A stretch of DNA of 64,000 bases from JAFAZJ01 sp050183765 (GTDB lineage Bacteria; Pseudomonadota; Alphaproteobacteria; Reyranellales; Reyranellaceae). This document shows, one piece after another, positions 32,873 to 41,599 of the stretch (position 1 is its first letter; every line of letters begins with the position of its first letter). The DNA lies in the NCBI GenBank assembly GCA_050183765.1, contig JBFXAZ010000011.1, forward strand, positions 1-64,000, given 5' to 3'. The translations under genes and the position numbers were made by a program. The notes below the pieces were generated by a model. It was not told the origin of the DNA. It saw nothing but the letters and a program-made list of their open reading frames with translations, and did no database searches.

Positions 32873-35800
32873 TCATTCGCCCGCTTCGCGCCCTGGGGCC
32901 GGGGTTTCGCCCTCGGCGGCGCCAGTCTGTCGCCGATCACGCGCAAGCAACGTATAGGCAGTCGGCACGACGAACAGCGTCAGCAGGGTGCCGAAGGTCA
33001 TGCCGCCGACGATGACCCATCCGATCTCCTGCCGGCTCTCGGCGCCTGCGCCGGCGGCGAATGCAAGCGGGATCGCGCCCGCGACCATGGCGCAGGTGGT
33101 CATGAGGATGGGGCGCAGCCGCAGCACCGCGGCTTCGATCACCGCCTCGCGCATCGGCTTGCCCTGATCCTGAAGGCTGTTGGCGAACTCCACGATCAGG
33201 ATGCCGTGCTTCGAGATCAACCCGATCAGGGTGACGAGGCCGATCTGGCTGTAGATGTTCAGCGTGCCGCCGGAGAGGTTGAGCGCAAGCAGCGCCCCCG
33301 TCATCGAGAGCGGCACCGTCAGCATGATGATCAGCGGATCGATGAAGCTCTCGAACTGCGCGGCGAGCACCAGGAAGATGAAGCCGAGCGCCAGGATGAA
33401 GACGAACAGCAGGCTGCTTCCGGCCTCCTTGAACTCGCGGGACTCGCCATTGAAATCGTAGCGCACGCTCGACGGCAGCACGCGCTCGGCCGCGGCCTCG
33501 AGGAAATCAAGCGCTTCGCCGAGCGAATAGCCCGCGGCGATGTTTCCGGTGATCGTGGCGGCTCGGAACTGGTTGAACCGGTTCAGCTCCTTCGGCGCGA
33601 CGGTCTCACGCGCTCGAACCAGGTTGGAGAGCTGGACCATCGACCCGCCATGGCCGCGAACGTAGATATCGCTGAGGTCGCCAGGGGTGCGGCGGTCGTC
33701 CGGGGCGACCTGCACGATGACATCGTATTGCTCGCCGTTCTGGTTGAAGCGCGTCACCTGCCGCCCGCCGAGCAGCGTTTCGAGGGTGCGGCCCACGGTC
33801 AGAACGCCGGCGCCCATGTCGGCGACGCGTTCGCGATCAACGTCAACCTCGATCTGCGGCTTGTTGAGCCGAAGATCGCTGTCGAGGTTGATGAAGCCGG
33901 GAAACTTCTCCGCCTCGGCCAGCAGCTTGTCGACGTATTCCTGAAGCTTGTAATAGCTGTCGGACGTCTGGATCACGAACTCGACCGGCTTGTTGCGTGC
34001 GCTCTGGCCGAAGGATCCGGGGTTGTTGCCGAAGGCGCGGACGCCGCTGACCTTTCTGAGCTCCGGCTGGAGCTTGCTCAGGATCTCCATTTGTGTCCGG
34101 TCGCGGTCCTCCCAGTTGGTGAGCTGCGAGAAGGAGATGAGCTCCGTCACCGCGCGCGAGCCGACGATGACGAAGTAGTGCTGCACCTCGGGAATGCGGC
34201 TCAGCAGCGACTCGAAATCGCCGACATACTTGCTGGTGAAGTCGATCGTCGAGCCTTCCGGCGCGTTGCCCGCGGTGAAGAGCACGCCCCGGTCCTCGAT
34301 CGGCGCCAGCTCCGATTTCAGGCCCATGAAGAGGAAGTAGCTCGCGCTCGCGACGAGCGCGGCGACCACGAGGACGGCCGGGCGCACGCGAAGCGTCGCG
34401 GCAAGCAGCGAGCTGTAATGGCGGTTGAGGGCGTGAAAGCCGCGCTCGAACGCCTCGTAGAGCCGACCGTGCTTTTCGTGGGAGCGTAGCAGCCGGGAAC
34501 ACATCATCGGGCTGAGCGTCACCGCCACCAGCCCAGAGACGAGGACGGCTCCGGCCAGCGTCAGCGCGAACTCGGCGAACAGCCTGCCTGTCCGCCCCGG
34601 GGCGAAGGCGACAGGCGCATAGACCGCCGCCAGCGTCAGCGTCATGGCGACGACGGCGCTCGAGATCTCCTTGATGCCGACGATCGCCGCGCGCATCGGT
34701 TTCATGCCGTTCTCGATGTGCCGGTGGATGTTCTCGAGGACGACGATGGCGTCGTCGACGACCAGGCCGATCGCCAGCACCATCGACAGCAGCGTCAGCG
34801 TATTGATGGAGAAGCCGAGCACGAGCATCAGCGTGAAGGCGCCGATCAGGGAGACCGGGATCGTGACCAGCGGAATGAGCGTGGCGCGTACCGTCCGCAG
34901 GAAGAAGAAGATGACGATGACGACGAGCACCACCGCCTCGACGATCGTCGTGTAGACCGCCTTGATCGAGCGGTCGATGAAGATCGACTTGTCATAGGCG
35001 ATGGTGGCGTTCATGCCCGGGGGCAGATCGCGGGCAAGCTCGGGCATCGCCTTGCGCATTGCGATCGAGACGTCGAGCGGATTGGCCGTCGCCTGCTTGA
35101 CGATGCCGAGAATGACCGCGTGGTTGTTCTTGAAGCGGGTGATGCGGCGCTCGTCCTGTGGCCCGATCTCGACCTTCGCCATGTCGCGCAGCCGCACCGG
35201 GAAGCCGCCCGAATCCCTGATGACGATGCGCTCGAACTGCTCGGGCGTGACGAGCCCCGTGCGCGACAGCACGGTGAACTCGCGGTCCAGGCTCTCGATC
35301 CGCCCCGAGGGCACCTCCACGTTCTGCTGGCGCAGCGCGTCCTCGACGTCGGACACCGTCAGGTCGTAGGCGGCGAGGCGGGCGCGGTCCAGCCAGATGC
35401 GCATCGCGTAGCGGCGCTCGCCGAAGATGCGCACCTCGGCCACGCCGGGCAGGTTCTGCAGCCGGTCCCTCACGTAGCGGTCGGCGTAGTCGGAAATCTC
35501 GATCGGCTTGTGCCGGTCGCTGGTGAAGGCGATGTAGATGATCGCCTGGGCGTCGGCTTCGACCTTGGCGATCACCGGCTCCTCGATCTCCACCGGCAGC
35601 CGGCCGCGCACGCGCGACACGCGGTCGCGCACGTCGCTCGCCGCCACGTCGGGGTCGGTGCCGAGACGGAAGCGCACCGTGATCCGGCTCCTCTCGGCCT
35701 CGCTGCTCGAGATCATCGTCTCGATGCCTTCGATGCCGGCGATCGAGCTTTCCAGCACCTGCGACACCTGGGTCTCGATGATCTCCGCGCTGGCGCCGGG

Positions 35801-35953
35801 ATATCGCGTGCTGACCGAGACGATGGGCTCGTCGATGTTGGGATATTCCCGGACGGTGAGTCGGGCGTAGGAGACGAGGCCGATCAGGATGACGATGAGG
35901 CTCATGACCGTCGCGAAGACCGGCCGGCGGATGAAGAACTCGAAGAACCCCAT
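32873..35953 (-). CDS. RND (HAE1-type) efflux permease
   Basis: 1026 residues with the expected twelve membrane helices and two large periplasmic loops. Helix 4 carries the proton-relay acidic pair in IGLVVDDAIVVLENI. The N-terminus FFIRRPVFATVMSLIVILIG and VREYPNIDEP motif are typical of hydrophobe/amphiphile exporters. It pumps drugs or hydrophobic toxins from the inner membrane or periplasm through an outer membrane channel. It follows its membrane fusion gene after one base. The start at 35953 is at the canonical MGFFEF N-terminus. Confidence 0.92.
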   Translation of the reverse strand: MGFFEFFIRRPVFATVMSLIVILIGLVSYARLTVREYPNIDEPIVSVSTRYPGASAEIIETQVSQVLESSIAGIEGIETMISSSEAERSRITVRFRLGTDPDVAASDVRDRVSRVRGRLPVEIEEPVIAKVEADAQAIIYIAFTSDRHKPIEISDYADRYVRDRLQNLPGVAEVRIFGERRYAMRIWLDRARLAAYDLTVSDVEDALRQQNVEVPSGRIESLDREFTVLSRTGLVTPEQFERIVIRDSGGFPVRLRDMAKVEIGPQDERRITRFKNNHAVILGIVKQATANPLDVSIAMRKAMPELARDLPPGMNATIAYDKSIFIDRSIKAVYTTIVEAVVLVVIVIFFFLRTVRATLIPLVTIPVSLIGAFTLMLVLGFSINTLTLLSMVLAIGLVVDDAIVVLENIHRHIENGMKPMRAAIVGIKEISSAVVAMTLTLAAVYAPVAFAPGRTGRLFAEFALTLAGAVLVSGLVAVTLSPMMCSRLLRSHEKHGRLYEAFERGFHALNRHYSSLLAATLRVRPAVLVVAALVASASYFLFMGLKSELAPIEDRGVLFTAGNAPEGSTIDFTSKYVGDFESLLSRIPEVQHYFVIVGSRAVTELISFSQLTNWEDRDRTQMEILSKLQPELRKVSGVRAFGNNPGSFGQSARNKPVEFVIQTSDSYYKLQEYVDKLLAEAEKFPGFINLDSDLRLNKPQIEVDVDRERVADMGAGVLTVGRTLETLLGGRQVTRFNQNGEQYDVIVQVAPDDRRTPGDLSDIYVRGHGGSMVQLSNLVRARETVAPKELNRFNQFRAATITGNIAAGYSLGEALDFLEAAAERVLPSSVRYDFNGESREFKEAGSSLLFVFILALGFIFLVLAAQFESFIDPLIIMLTVPLSMTGALLALNLSGGTLNIYSQIGLVTLIGLISKHGILIVEFANSLQDQGKPMREAVIEAAVLRLRPILMTTCAMVAGAIPLAFAAGAGAESRQEIGWVIVGGMTFGTLLTLFVVPTAYTLLARDRRQTGAAEGETPAPGREAGE

Positions 35954-35954
35954 C

Positions 35955-37037
35955 TCAGTTTCCCGGGCGCGGGTTGACGATCTCGACACGGGTGCCGTCG
36001 CGGACCTGCTGGTGGCCCGCGGTGATGACCATGGCGTCGTGGCCGAGGCCGTCGACCACCTCGACCTGGCCGGGCCGGCGTTGGCCGAGCCGAATCTTCG
36101 TCAACACGGCGCGGCCCTCGACAACGCGAAAGACAAACCGTTCCTCGCCCCGGGAGAACACGGCGGACTCCGGCACGAGCACCGAGTTTTCGCGTCGCTC
36201 GACGACGATCTGGACCCGAGCGAACAGGCCGGGAAAGAGCGCGCGATCGGGATTCGCGACGCGGGCGCGCAACCGCACGGCGCGGCCGTTCGCATCGACG
36301 ATGGGATCGATCGCGTAGATCTTGCCTTCGAATGTCCTGCCCGGAACCGCGTCGACCGTGATGCGGATAGCCTGGCCGGCGCGCAGCCTCGAGAGCACGA
36401 GCTCGGGCACACGGAAGTCCACCTTGATCGGATTGATGTCGGCCAACTCAACGAGGCGGTTGCCCGGCGTCACATAGGCGCCGGCGCTGACCGCACGCAG
36501 CCCGACAACGCCGGAAAAGGGTGCGGCAATAGTGGCTTTCTCGAGCCGGGCCTGGGCGAGCGCAACGTTCGCCACCGCCGCCTGATGGGCCGCGATCGCC
36601 TCGTCGCGCGCGCGCAGCGTGCCCGCGCCGCGCTCGGCGAGCGCCATGGCGCGCTGTCGGTTGGCTTCCGCGAGGGTGAGATCGGACTGTGTCTTGGCCA
36701 ACTCTGCGCGCAGTATGGTCGCATCCAGCTCCACCAGCACGTCGCCCGCCACAACCTCCTCGCCTTCGGTAAAGTGTATGCGGTCGATGCGTCCGGCGAT
36801 CTCGGGCGAGATGATCACCACCTCGTTCGGCTGCAACGTGCCGACCGCGCGGATATCCTCGATCACCGCGCCGGTCGCGACGCGCTTCGCCTCGACGGCA
36901 ACGGCTGTCTTGTCGGTTCCGGTCGTGGGCTTGGCGCTCTGCCCGACGGGCGTGACCGCGCCCGCCAAAAGAAAGGCGCCGCCGCCGACCACGAGCGCGG
37001 CGATGCCCAGAACTGCCCAGAACGATCCTCGGCCCAT
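35955..37037 (-). CDS. RND membrane fusion protein
   Basis: 360 residues. N-terminal membrane anchor (AVLGIAALVVGGGAFLLAG), then lipoyl half-motif SPEIAGRIDRIHFTEGEEV, a coiled-coil hairpin (about residues 95-160), second half-motif IAAPFSGVVGLRAVSAGAYV and beta-barrel. It links the adjacent RND permease to an outer membrane channel; no TolC gene is adjacent, so it must borrow one. The upstream gap (37038-37235) holds no gene I can support. Confidence 0.88.
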   Translation of the reverse strand: MGRGSFWAVLGIAALVVGGGAFLLAGAVTPVGQSAKPTTGTDKTAVAVEAKRVATGAVIEDIRAVGTLQPNEVVIISPEIAGRIDRIHFTEGEEVVAGDVLVELDATILRAELAKTQSDLTLAEANRQRAMALAERGAGTLRARDEAIAAHQAAVANVALAQARLEKATIAAPFSGVVGLRAVSAGAYVTPGNRLVELADINPIKVDFRVPELVLSRLRAGQAIRITVDAVPGRTFEGKIYAIDPIVDANGRAVRLRARVANPDRALFPGLFARVQIVVERRENSVLVPESAVFSRGEERFVFRVVEGRAVLTKIRLGQRRPGQVEVVDGLGHDAMVITAGHQQVRDGTRVEIVNPRPGN

Positions 37038-37235
37038 TGACGGTCCCGTTTCTTCTGTCGATCCTAGACCAGACGGTACAGTCCATAGGCATTCAAAGAG
37101 GCAGAACAGCGGCGCTGTCCAGGCACAAGCATCGCGCGTCGCCGCCTCGCGACGCTGGCGGACTATCTCGCCTGGGAGACGCGCAACGGCCGCCCTCGGC
37201 GTGACGGCAATGACCCGACTCGCCTGGACATCGCT

Positions 37236-38312
37236 CTAGTCGTGGACCGGCCCGGCCTTGACGGCGGCGTCGATGCGACGCGCGACGGCGGGCCCGGCCT
37301 CGTACCAGCGCTTGCTGGCGTTGACGATCTTCACCACCGACAGCATCACCGGCACCTCGATCAGCACGCCGACTACGGTGGCCAGCGCGGCGCCTGAGGA
37401 GAAGCCGAAAATGCTGATCGCGGCGGCCACCGCCAGCTCGAAGAAGTTGCTGGCGCCGATCAGCGCCGAGGGCGCGGCCACGCAATGCGCCTCGCCTGAC
37501 GCACGATTGAGCAGATAGGCCAGCCCCGAGTTGAAATAGACCTGAATGAGGATCGGCACCGCGAGCAGGGCGATGATCAGCGGCTGATCGATGATCTGCC
37601 CGCCCTGGAAGCCGAACAGCAGGACCAGGGTGCTCAGCAGCGCCACCAGCGAGACCGGCTGCAGCCGCGCCAGCAACCGGCCGAGCGACACGAGACCGCC
37701 ATGCGCGCGCGCCAGGCCGCGGAAGACCTGCGCCAGGATGACGGGCACGACGATATATAAGGTGACCGACAGCAGCAGCGTCTGCCACGGCACCGTGATC
37801 GCCGACAGCCCGAGCAGCAGGCCGACGATGGGCGCGAAGGCGAAGACCATGATCACGTCGTTGAGCGCGACCTGGGTCAAGGTGAAGCCCGGCTCGCCGT
37901 CCGACAGATTGCTCCAGACGAAGACCATGGCGGTGCACGGCGCTGCCGCCAGCAGGATCAGGCCGGCGATGTAGCTGTCGATCTGGTTCGCCGGCAGGTA
38001 CGGCGCGAACAGGTGGCCGATGAAGAGCCAGCCCAGCGCCGCCATCGAGAACGGCTTGACTGCCCAGTTGATCAGCAGGGTGACGCCGATGCCGCGCCAA
38101 TGCTCGCGCACGCGCGCCATCGCCGCGAAATCGACCTTGATCAGCATCGGGATGATCATCAGCCAGATCAGCACCGCGACCGGCAGGTTGACCTGCGCGA
38201 CCTCGGCCGCGCCGACGGCCTGGAAGATGCCGGGAAACCAGTGTCCCAGCGCGACGCCCGCGACGATGCACAGGGCGACCCACAGGGTCAGGTAGCGTTC
38301 AAAGAGCGACAT
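37236..38312 (-). CDS. arsenite efflux transporter ACR3
   Basis: 358 residues with ten predicted membrane helices. Family motifs are visible: WLMIIPMLIKVDFAA, LLAAAPCTAMVFVWSNL with the essential Cys in helix 4, and SGLAYLLNRASG. It exports As(III) by proton exchange. The start at 38312 is chosen for the canonical MSLFERYLTLWV N-terminus. It lies downstream of the ArsO-like gene across a repeat region of about 190 bases. The C-terminus lacks an obvious extension. Confidence 0.92.
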   Translation of the reverse strand: MSLFERYLTLWVALCIVAGVALGHWFPGIFQAVGAAEVAQVNLPVAVLIWLMIIPMLIKVDFAAMARVREHWRGIGVTLLINWAVKPFSMAALGWLFIGHLFAPYLPANQIDSYIAGLILLAAAPCTAMVFVWSNLSDGEPGFTLTQVALNDVIMVFAFAPIVGLLLGLSAITVPWQTLLLSVTLYIVVPVILAQVFRGLARAHGGLVSLGRLLARLQPVSLVALLSTLVLLFGFQGGQIIDQPLIIALLAVPILIQVYFNSGLAYLLNRASGEAHCVAAPSALIGASNFFELAVAAAISIFGFSSGAALATVVGVLIEVPVMLSVVKIVNASKRWYEAGPAVARRIDAAVKAGPVHD

Positions 38313-38347
38313 GCGTTTGCGATCTCGTGAGGGGCGCACTCATATAT

Positions 38348-38494
38348 TCCCTCTCGCCGCGCGCGGGGAGAGGGAGGGGCCCGTCGCGCGCAGCGCGATG
38401 GGAGGGTGAGGGGTTCGTGCGACGAACCGTGGCCGCAGTCCTGTGATGCCTGGCCCCTCACCCCGACCCTCTCCCCGCGCGCGGGGAGAGGGAG
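38348..38494. repeat. dispersed palindromic repeat, family A, one and a half copies
   Basis: Inverted copy of the 46-121 element (GGGGAGAGGGAGGGGCCCGT, then CGCGATGGGAGGGTGAGGGG), followed by a second half unit (CCCCTCACCCCGACCCTCTC). It fills the gap between the acr3 start and the ArsO-like stop, within the operon. Confidence 0.75.
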
Positions 38495-38505
38495 AGAAGC
38501 AACGC

Positions 38506-39882
38506 TCAACCGCAGCCCTTCTTGCCGGCCACCTTCTTCTCGGCGTCGACCACGCAGCAGGCGTCGGGCACCGCGGCCTTGACCTCGGCCGGTGCCGGGC
38601 CGCCGCAACATCCCGCGGCGACGGATTGCGCCGCGGCCAGCGGGCCGGGGCCGCTGCACACGCCGGTCTCGGGCAGCTCGAGCTCGACCTTGCGCGCGGC
38701 CTCGTGGTCGCCGGCGATCTCGGCGACGATCGAGCGCACCTGTTCGTAGCCGGTGAGCATCAGGAAGGTCGGCGCGCGGCCGTAGGACTTCATGCCGGCG
38801 AAGTAGAAGCCGGGCTCGGGCTGGCGCAGCTCGCGCGCGCCGTGCGGGCGTACCGTGCCGCAGCTGTGCAGGTTGGGATCGATCAGTGGCGCCAGCTCGG
38901 GCGGGCACTCCAGCGCGGGATCGAGCTCGATGCGCAGCTCGCGCAGGAAATCGAGATCGGGGCGGAAGCCGGTCGACACCACCAGCTCGTCGGCCATGAC
39001 ATGCCGGCCGCAGCAGGCCGAGCCGGCGCTGATGCGCAGCCGTCCGTCGCTCTCGCCCAGATGCGAGATGCGAAAGCCGCTCTCGACCGTGACCTTGCCC
39101 GACGCGACGATGGCGGCGAAGGCGGTGCCCAGCGCACCGCGCGCCGAGAGCTTGTCGTTGGCGCCGCCGCCGAAGGCCTTCGACGGATCCTCGCCGCGCA
39201 GCAGCCAGATCGCCCGCGTGCCCGGCACCTCGTCGGCGAGCCGCGCCAGGTCGATCAGCGTGCCGATCGCCGAGTGACCGGCGCCGACCACCGCGACCGT
39301 CTTGCCGGCATAGCGCGCGCGCTCGGCGCCCAGCACGTCGGGCATGCCGTAGGCGAGGCGAGGGCGCACCGACTCTTCGCCCAGCGCCGGCCGTCCATCG
39401 GCACCCGCGGGGTTGGGCGCGAACCAGGTGCCCGATGCGTCGATCACCGCGTCGGCGCGCAGCGACTCCGGCCCCTTGCCGTTCTGATACCGAATGTCGA
39501 AGGGCGCCGCGGCGCGACCGCTGCTCTTGACCTTGTCGAGGCCGACGCGGCCGATGCTGGTGACGGTGCTGTTGGTACGGATGCGATCCTTCAGCGCCGT
39601 GCGCGTGGCCAGCGGCTCGAGATACTGCGCCACCAGCTCGCCGCCGGTCGGGTACTCGCCGCCATCCGGCGCGTTCCAGCCGCTGGCCGCCAGCAGCCGG
39701 CCGGCCGCCTTGTCGACATTGTAGTCCCACGGCGAGAACATGCGGACATGGCTCCACTGGCGCACCGCGTGGCCGACGGCGGGGCCGCGCTCCAGCACCA
39801 CGGGATCCATGCCGCGCTCCAGCGCGTGGGCCGCGGCGGCGAGGCCGACCGGTCCGGCACCGATGATGGCGATGGTGGTCAT
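38506..39882 (-). CDS. ArsO-like flavin monooxygenase with Cys-rich tail
   Basis: 458 residues. FAD-binding motif AIIGAGPVGLAAAAHALERG opens the protein; the NADPH-binding motif VAVVGAGHSAIG lies near residue 185. It resembles flavin-containing monooxygenases found in ars operons (ArsO), whose substrate is not firmly known. The last 55 residues hold CC pairs (AGCCGGPAP, DACCVVDAE, KKGCG) that could bind arsenite. Start at 39882 fits the FAD motif. It lies between the arsR-type repressor and acr3, and an ATCGAAAT element lies upstream. Confidence 0.85.
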   Translation of the reverse strand: MTTIAIIGAGPVGLAAAAHALERGMDPVVLERGPAVGHAVRQWSHVRMFSPWDYNVDKAAGRLLAASGWNAPDGGEYPTGGELVAQYLEPLATRTALKDRIRTNSTVTSIGRVGLDKVKSSGRAAAPFDIRYQNGKGPESLRADAVIDASGTWFAPNPAGADGRPALGEESVRPRLAYGMPDVLGAERARYAGKTVAVVGAGHSAIGTLIDLARLADEVPGTRAIWLLRGEDPSKAFGGGANDKLSARGALGTAFAAIVASGKVTVESGFRISHLGESDGRLRISAGSACCGRHVMADELVVSTGFRPDLDFLRELRIELDPALECPPELAPLIDPNLHSCGTVRPHGARELRQPEPGFYFAGMKSYGRAPTFLMLTGYEQVRSIVAEIAGDHEAARKVELELPETGVCSGPGPLAAAQSVAAGCCGGPAPAEVKAAVPDACCVVDAEKKVAGKKGCG

Positions 39883-39905
39883 GTCCGTTTCTCCTGTCCT
39901 TCCAG

Positions 39906-39918
39906 AATCATCGAAATA
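39906..39918. promoter_or_regulatory. putative ArsR operator 1
   Basis: AATCATCGAAATA is nearly the same as the element at 40308 (AATGATCGAAATA). It lies 24 bases upstream of the ArsO-like ATG, at the end of the arsR gene. Binding is inferred from repetition at two ars promoters. Confidence 0.5.
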
Positions 39919-39932
39919 GATCGGCAAATTTT

Positions 39933-40259
39933 TTACGCGGCGCGCGGCTTGGTCAGCCCCACGGGCACGCAGGTTCCCTCGGCGCAGCACTGCTCGACCA
40001 TGTAGTCGACCAGGCTGCGCATCAGCTCGTAGTTGGCGTGGCAGATCAGCGTCGTGCCCTCGCGCGTCTGGCTCACCAGGCCGACGGTGATCAGCGACTT
40101 CAGGTGATGCGAGAGCGTCGAGGCGGCGATGTCGAGCCGATCCTGCAGCCGGCCCACGGCCATGCCCTCGGCCCCCGCGCGCACCAGGGCGCGGAAGATC
40201 TTGAGGCGGGTGGGGTTGCCCAGGGCTTCGAGCCGGGCGGCTGCGTCGTCGAGCTTCAT
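39933..40259 (-). CDS. ArsR-family arsenic-responsive repressor
   Basis: 108 residues from ATG 40259. Winged-helix motif SRLKIFRALV-like segment appears as NPTRLKIFRALVRAG, with recognition helix STLSHHLKSLITVGLVSQ. The Cys residues at the C-terminal helix (EQCCAEGTC) fit the As(III)-binding type found in several alphaproteobacterial ArsR proteins, unlike the classical ELCVCDL site, which is absent. It should repress its own operon (with the ArsO-like gene and acr3) and possibly the divergent MFS gene. Confidence 0.88.
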   Translation of the reverse strand: MKLDDAAARLEALGNPTRLKIFRALVRAGAEGMAVGRLQDRLDIAASTLSHHLKSLITVGLVSQTREGTTLICHANYELMRSLVDYMVEQCCAEGTCVPVGLTKPRAA

Positions 40260-40307
40260 GGACACCAATATAGGCCGCGGGCCGGCTGAGTCAAACTGTA
40301 TTTCCGG

Positions 40308-40320
40308 AATGATCGAAATA
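40308..40320. promoter_or_regulatory. putative ArsR operator 2
   Basis: AATGATCGAAATA in the 119-base gap between the divergent arsR-type and MFS genes, in an AT-rich stretch that probably contains both promoters. Confidence 0.5.
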
Positions 40321-40378
40321 ATGATAATGCCATCCAGCTGTCATCCGGCCATCACGCGCCGGGACGATTGGTGGGGCC

Positions 40379-41599
40379 ATGACCATCCTGCAGACAGGCG
40401 TCGCGCGCACGCTGCGTTCGCCCGTGACCTGGGCCGTCAACGGGCTCGGCCTGTACGTGCTGCTGATGTACGGCATCACCTATTACGCCGTCAGCACCGC
40501 CGCGCCGCGCGTCGCCACCGGCTTCGGCGTGCCGGTCTCGGCGATCTTCGCGCTGCTCACGGCCTCCTTGCTGCTGACCGCGTTCCTGGCGCCGTTCTTC
40601 GGACGCTGGACGGACAGGATCGGCGCGGCCAGCGTCCTCACCATCGGTGCGCTGGTGCGCAGCGCGGCGCTGGCGGCGATGGCACTGGCGCCGGACTACT
40701 GGATCTTCGCCGCCGCCTTCGTGGTCGTGCAGATCGCCGGCCAGCTCACCGAGTACGACGCCGCCTTCGCCGCCGCCGTCGACGTCGCCGGCGAGCGCAG
40801 CCGCGTGGCCATGAGCCAGATCACGCTGTGGGGCGGGCTGGCCTCGACCGCCTTCTGGCCGGCGACCGCATGGCTGCTCGACGTGATGTCATGGCGGAGC
40901 ACCTTTCTGGTCTACGCCGCGCTCATGCTGGCGACCTGCCTGCCGATCGCGCTCCTGCTGCGCCGCCTGCGGCGCCAGGGCGCGACGAGCCGCACGGCGG
41001 CGCCCGCCGCGCCGGCCGATCCGGCGCCATCGATCCGCCGGCCGCCACCGCTGGCGCTGGTCGCCGTGGCATTCGCATTGGGCGGCATCGCCTACAACCT
41101 GCCGGTCCTGATGCTGCCGGTGCTGGAGGGCCTGGGGCTGGGCGTCGCCGCGGTCGCGGTCGGCATGCTGTTCGGCCCGTCGCAGACGGCCGGCCGCTTC
41201 GTCGACATGGTGGTCGGCACGCGCGCGCAGGCCACCACGGTGGCGCTGGTCGCGGCGGCCACCGTCGCCCTGGCCCTGCTGCTGCTGCTGCTCGCCGGCG
41301 GCGGCGTGTGGGCGGGGCTGGTCTTCGCCGTGCTGTTCGGTGCCGGGGCCGGCGTCGCCTACGTCACGCGCGGCAGCGTTGTGCTCCAGCTCTACGGCGC
41401 GGGCGGCTATGCCGGCCGGCTCGGCCGGCTGAGCTCGGTGCGGCTCGTGGTCGGGGCAGCGACGCCGTTCGTGCTGTCGCTGATCCTCGAGCGCTTCGGC
41501 GCCTGGCACGTCGTCGGCTTCTGCGCGCTGGCGGCGCTCCTGTCGGTCGTCTGCTTCGCCTGGCTGGCGCGCGCCGCGACCGTTCGGGCTTTTACTTGA
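40379..41599 (+). CDS. MFS transporter divergent from arsR
   Basis: 406 residues, twelve predicted helices, with helix 4 loop FGRWTDRIGAASVLTIGALV in the motif A position. It shares features (GMLFGPSQTAGRFVDM against ALIGPAQVAARIFEA) with the MFS protein at 49175, so the two are distant paralogues. Sharing a 119-base control region with arsR makes arsenical export plausible, as for ArsK or ArsP-type roles played by other families, but this is inference. Start at 40379 has no strong ribosome site. The 3-prime end overlaps the next convergent gene by eight bases. Confidence 0.8.
   Translation: MTILQTGVARTLRSPVTWAVNGLGLYVLLMYGITYYAVSTAAPRVATGFGVPVSAIFALLTASLLLTAFLAPFFGRWTDRIGAASVLTIGALVRSAALAAMALAPDYWIFAAAFVVVQIAGQLTEYDAAFAAAVDVAGERSRVAMSQITLWGGLASTAFWPATAWLLDVMSWRSTFLVYAALMLATCLPIALLLRRLRRQGATSRTAAPAAPADPAPSIRRPPPLALVAVAFALGGIAYNLPVLMLPVLEGLGLGVAAVAVGMLFGPSQTAGRFVDMVVGTRAQATTVALVAAATVALALLLLLLAGGGVWAGLVFAVLFGAGAGVAYVTRGSVVLQLYGAGGYAGRLGRLSSVRLVVGAATPFVLSLILERFGAWHVVGFCALAALLSVVCFAWLARAATVRAFT

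Noticed and set aside
37098..37239. Possible C-terminal gene fragment before acr3 (LADYLAWETRNGRPRR frame)
   Set aside because: Short, no start codon, and no homologous family recognised; not strong enough to list as a feature.
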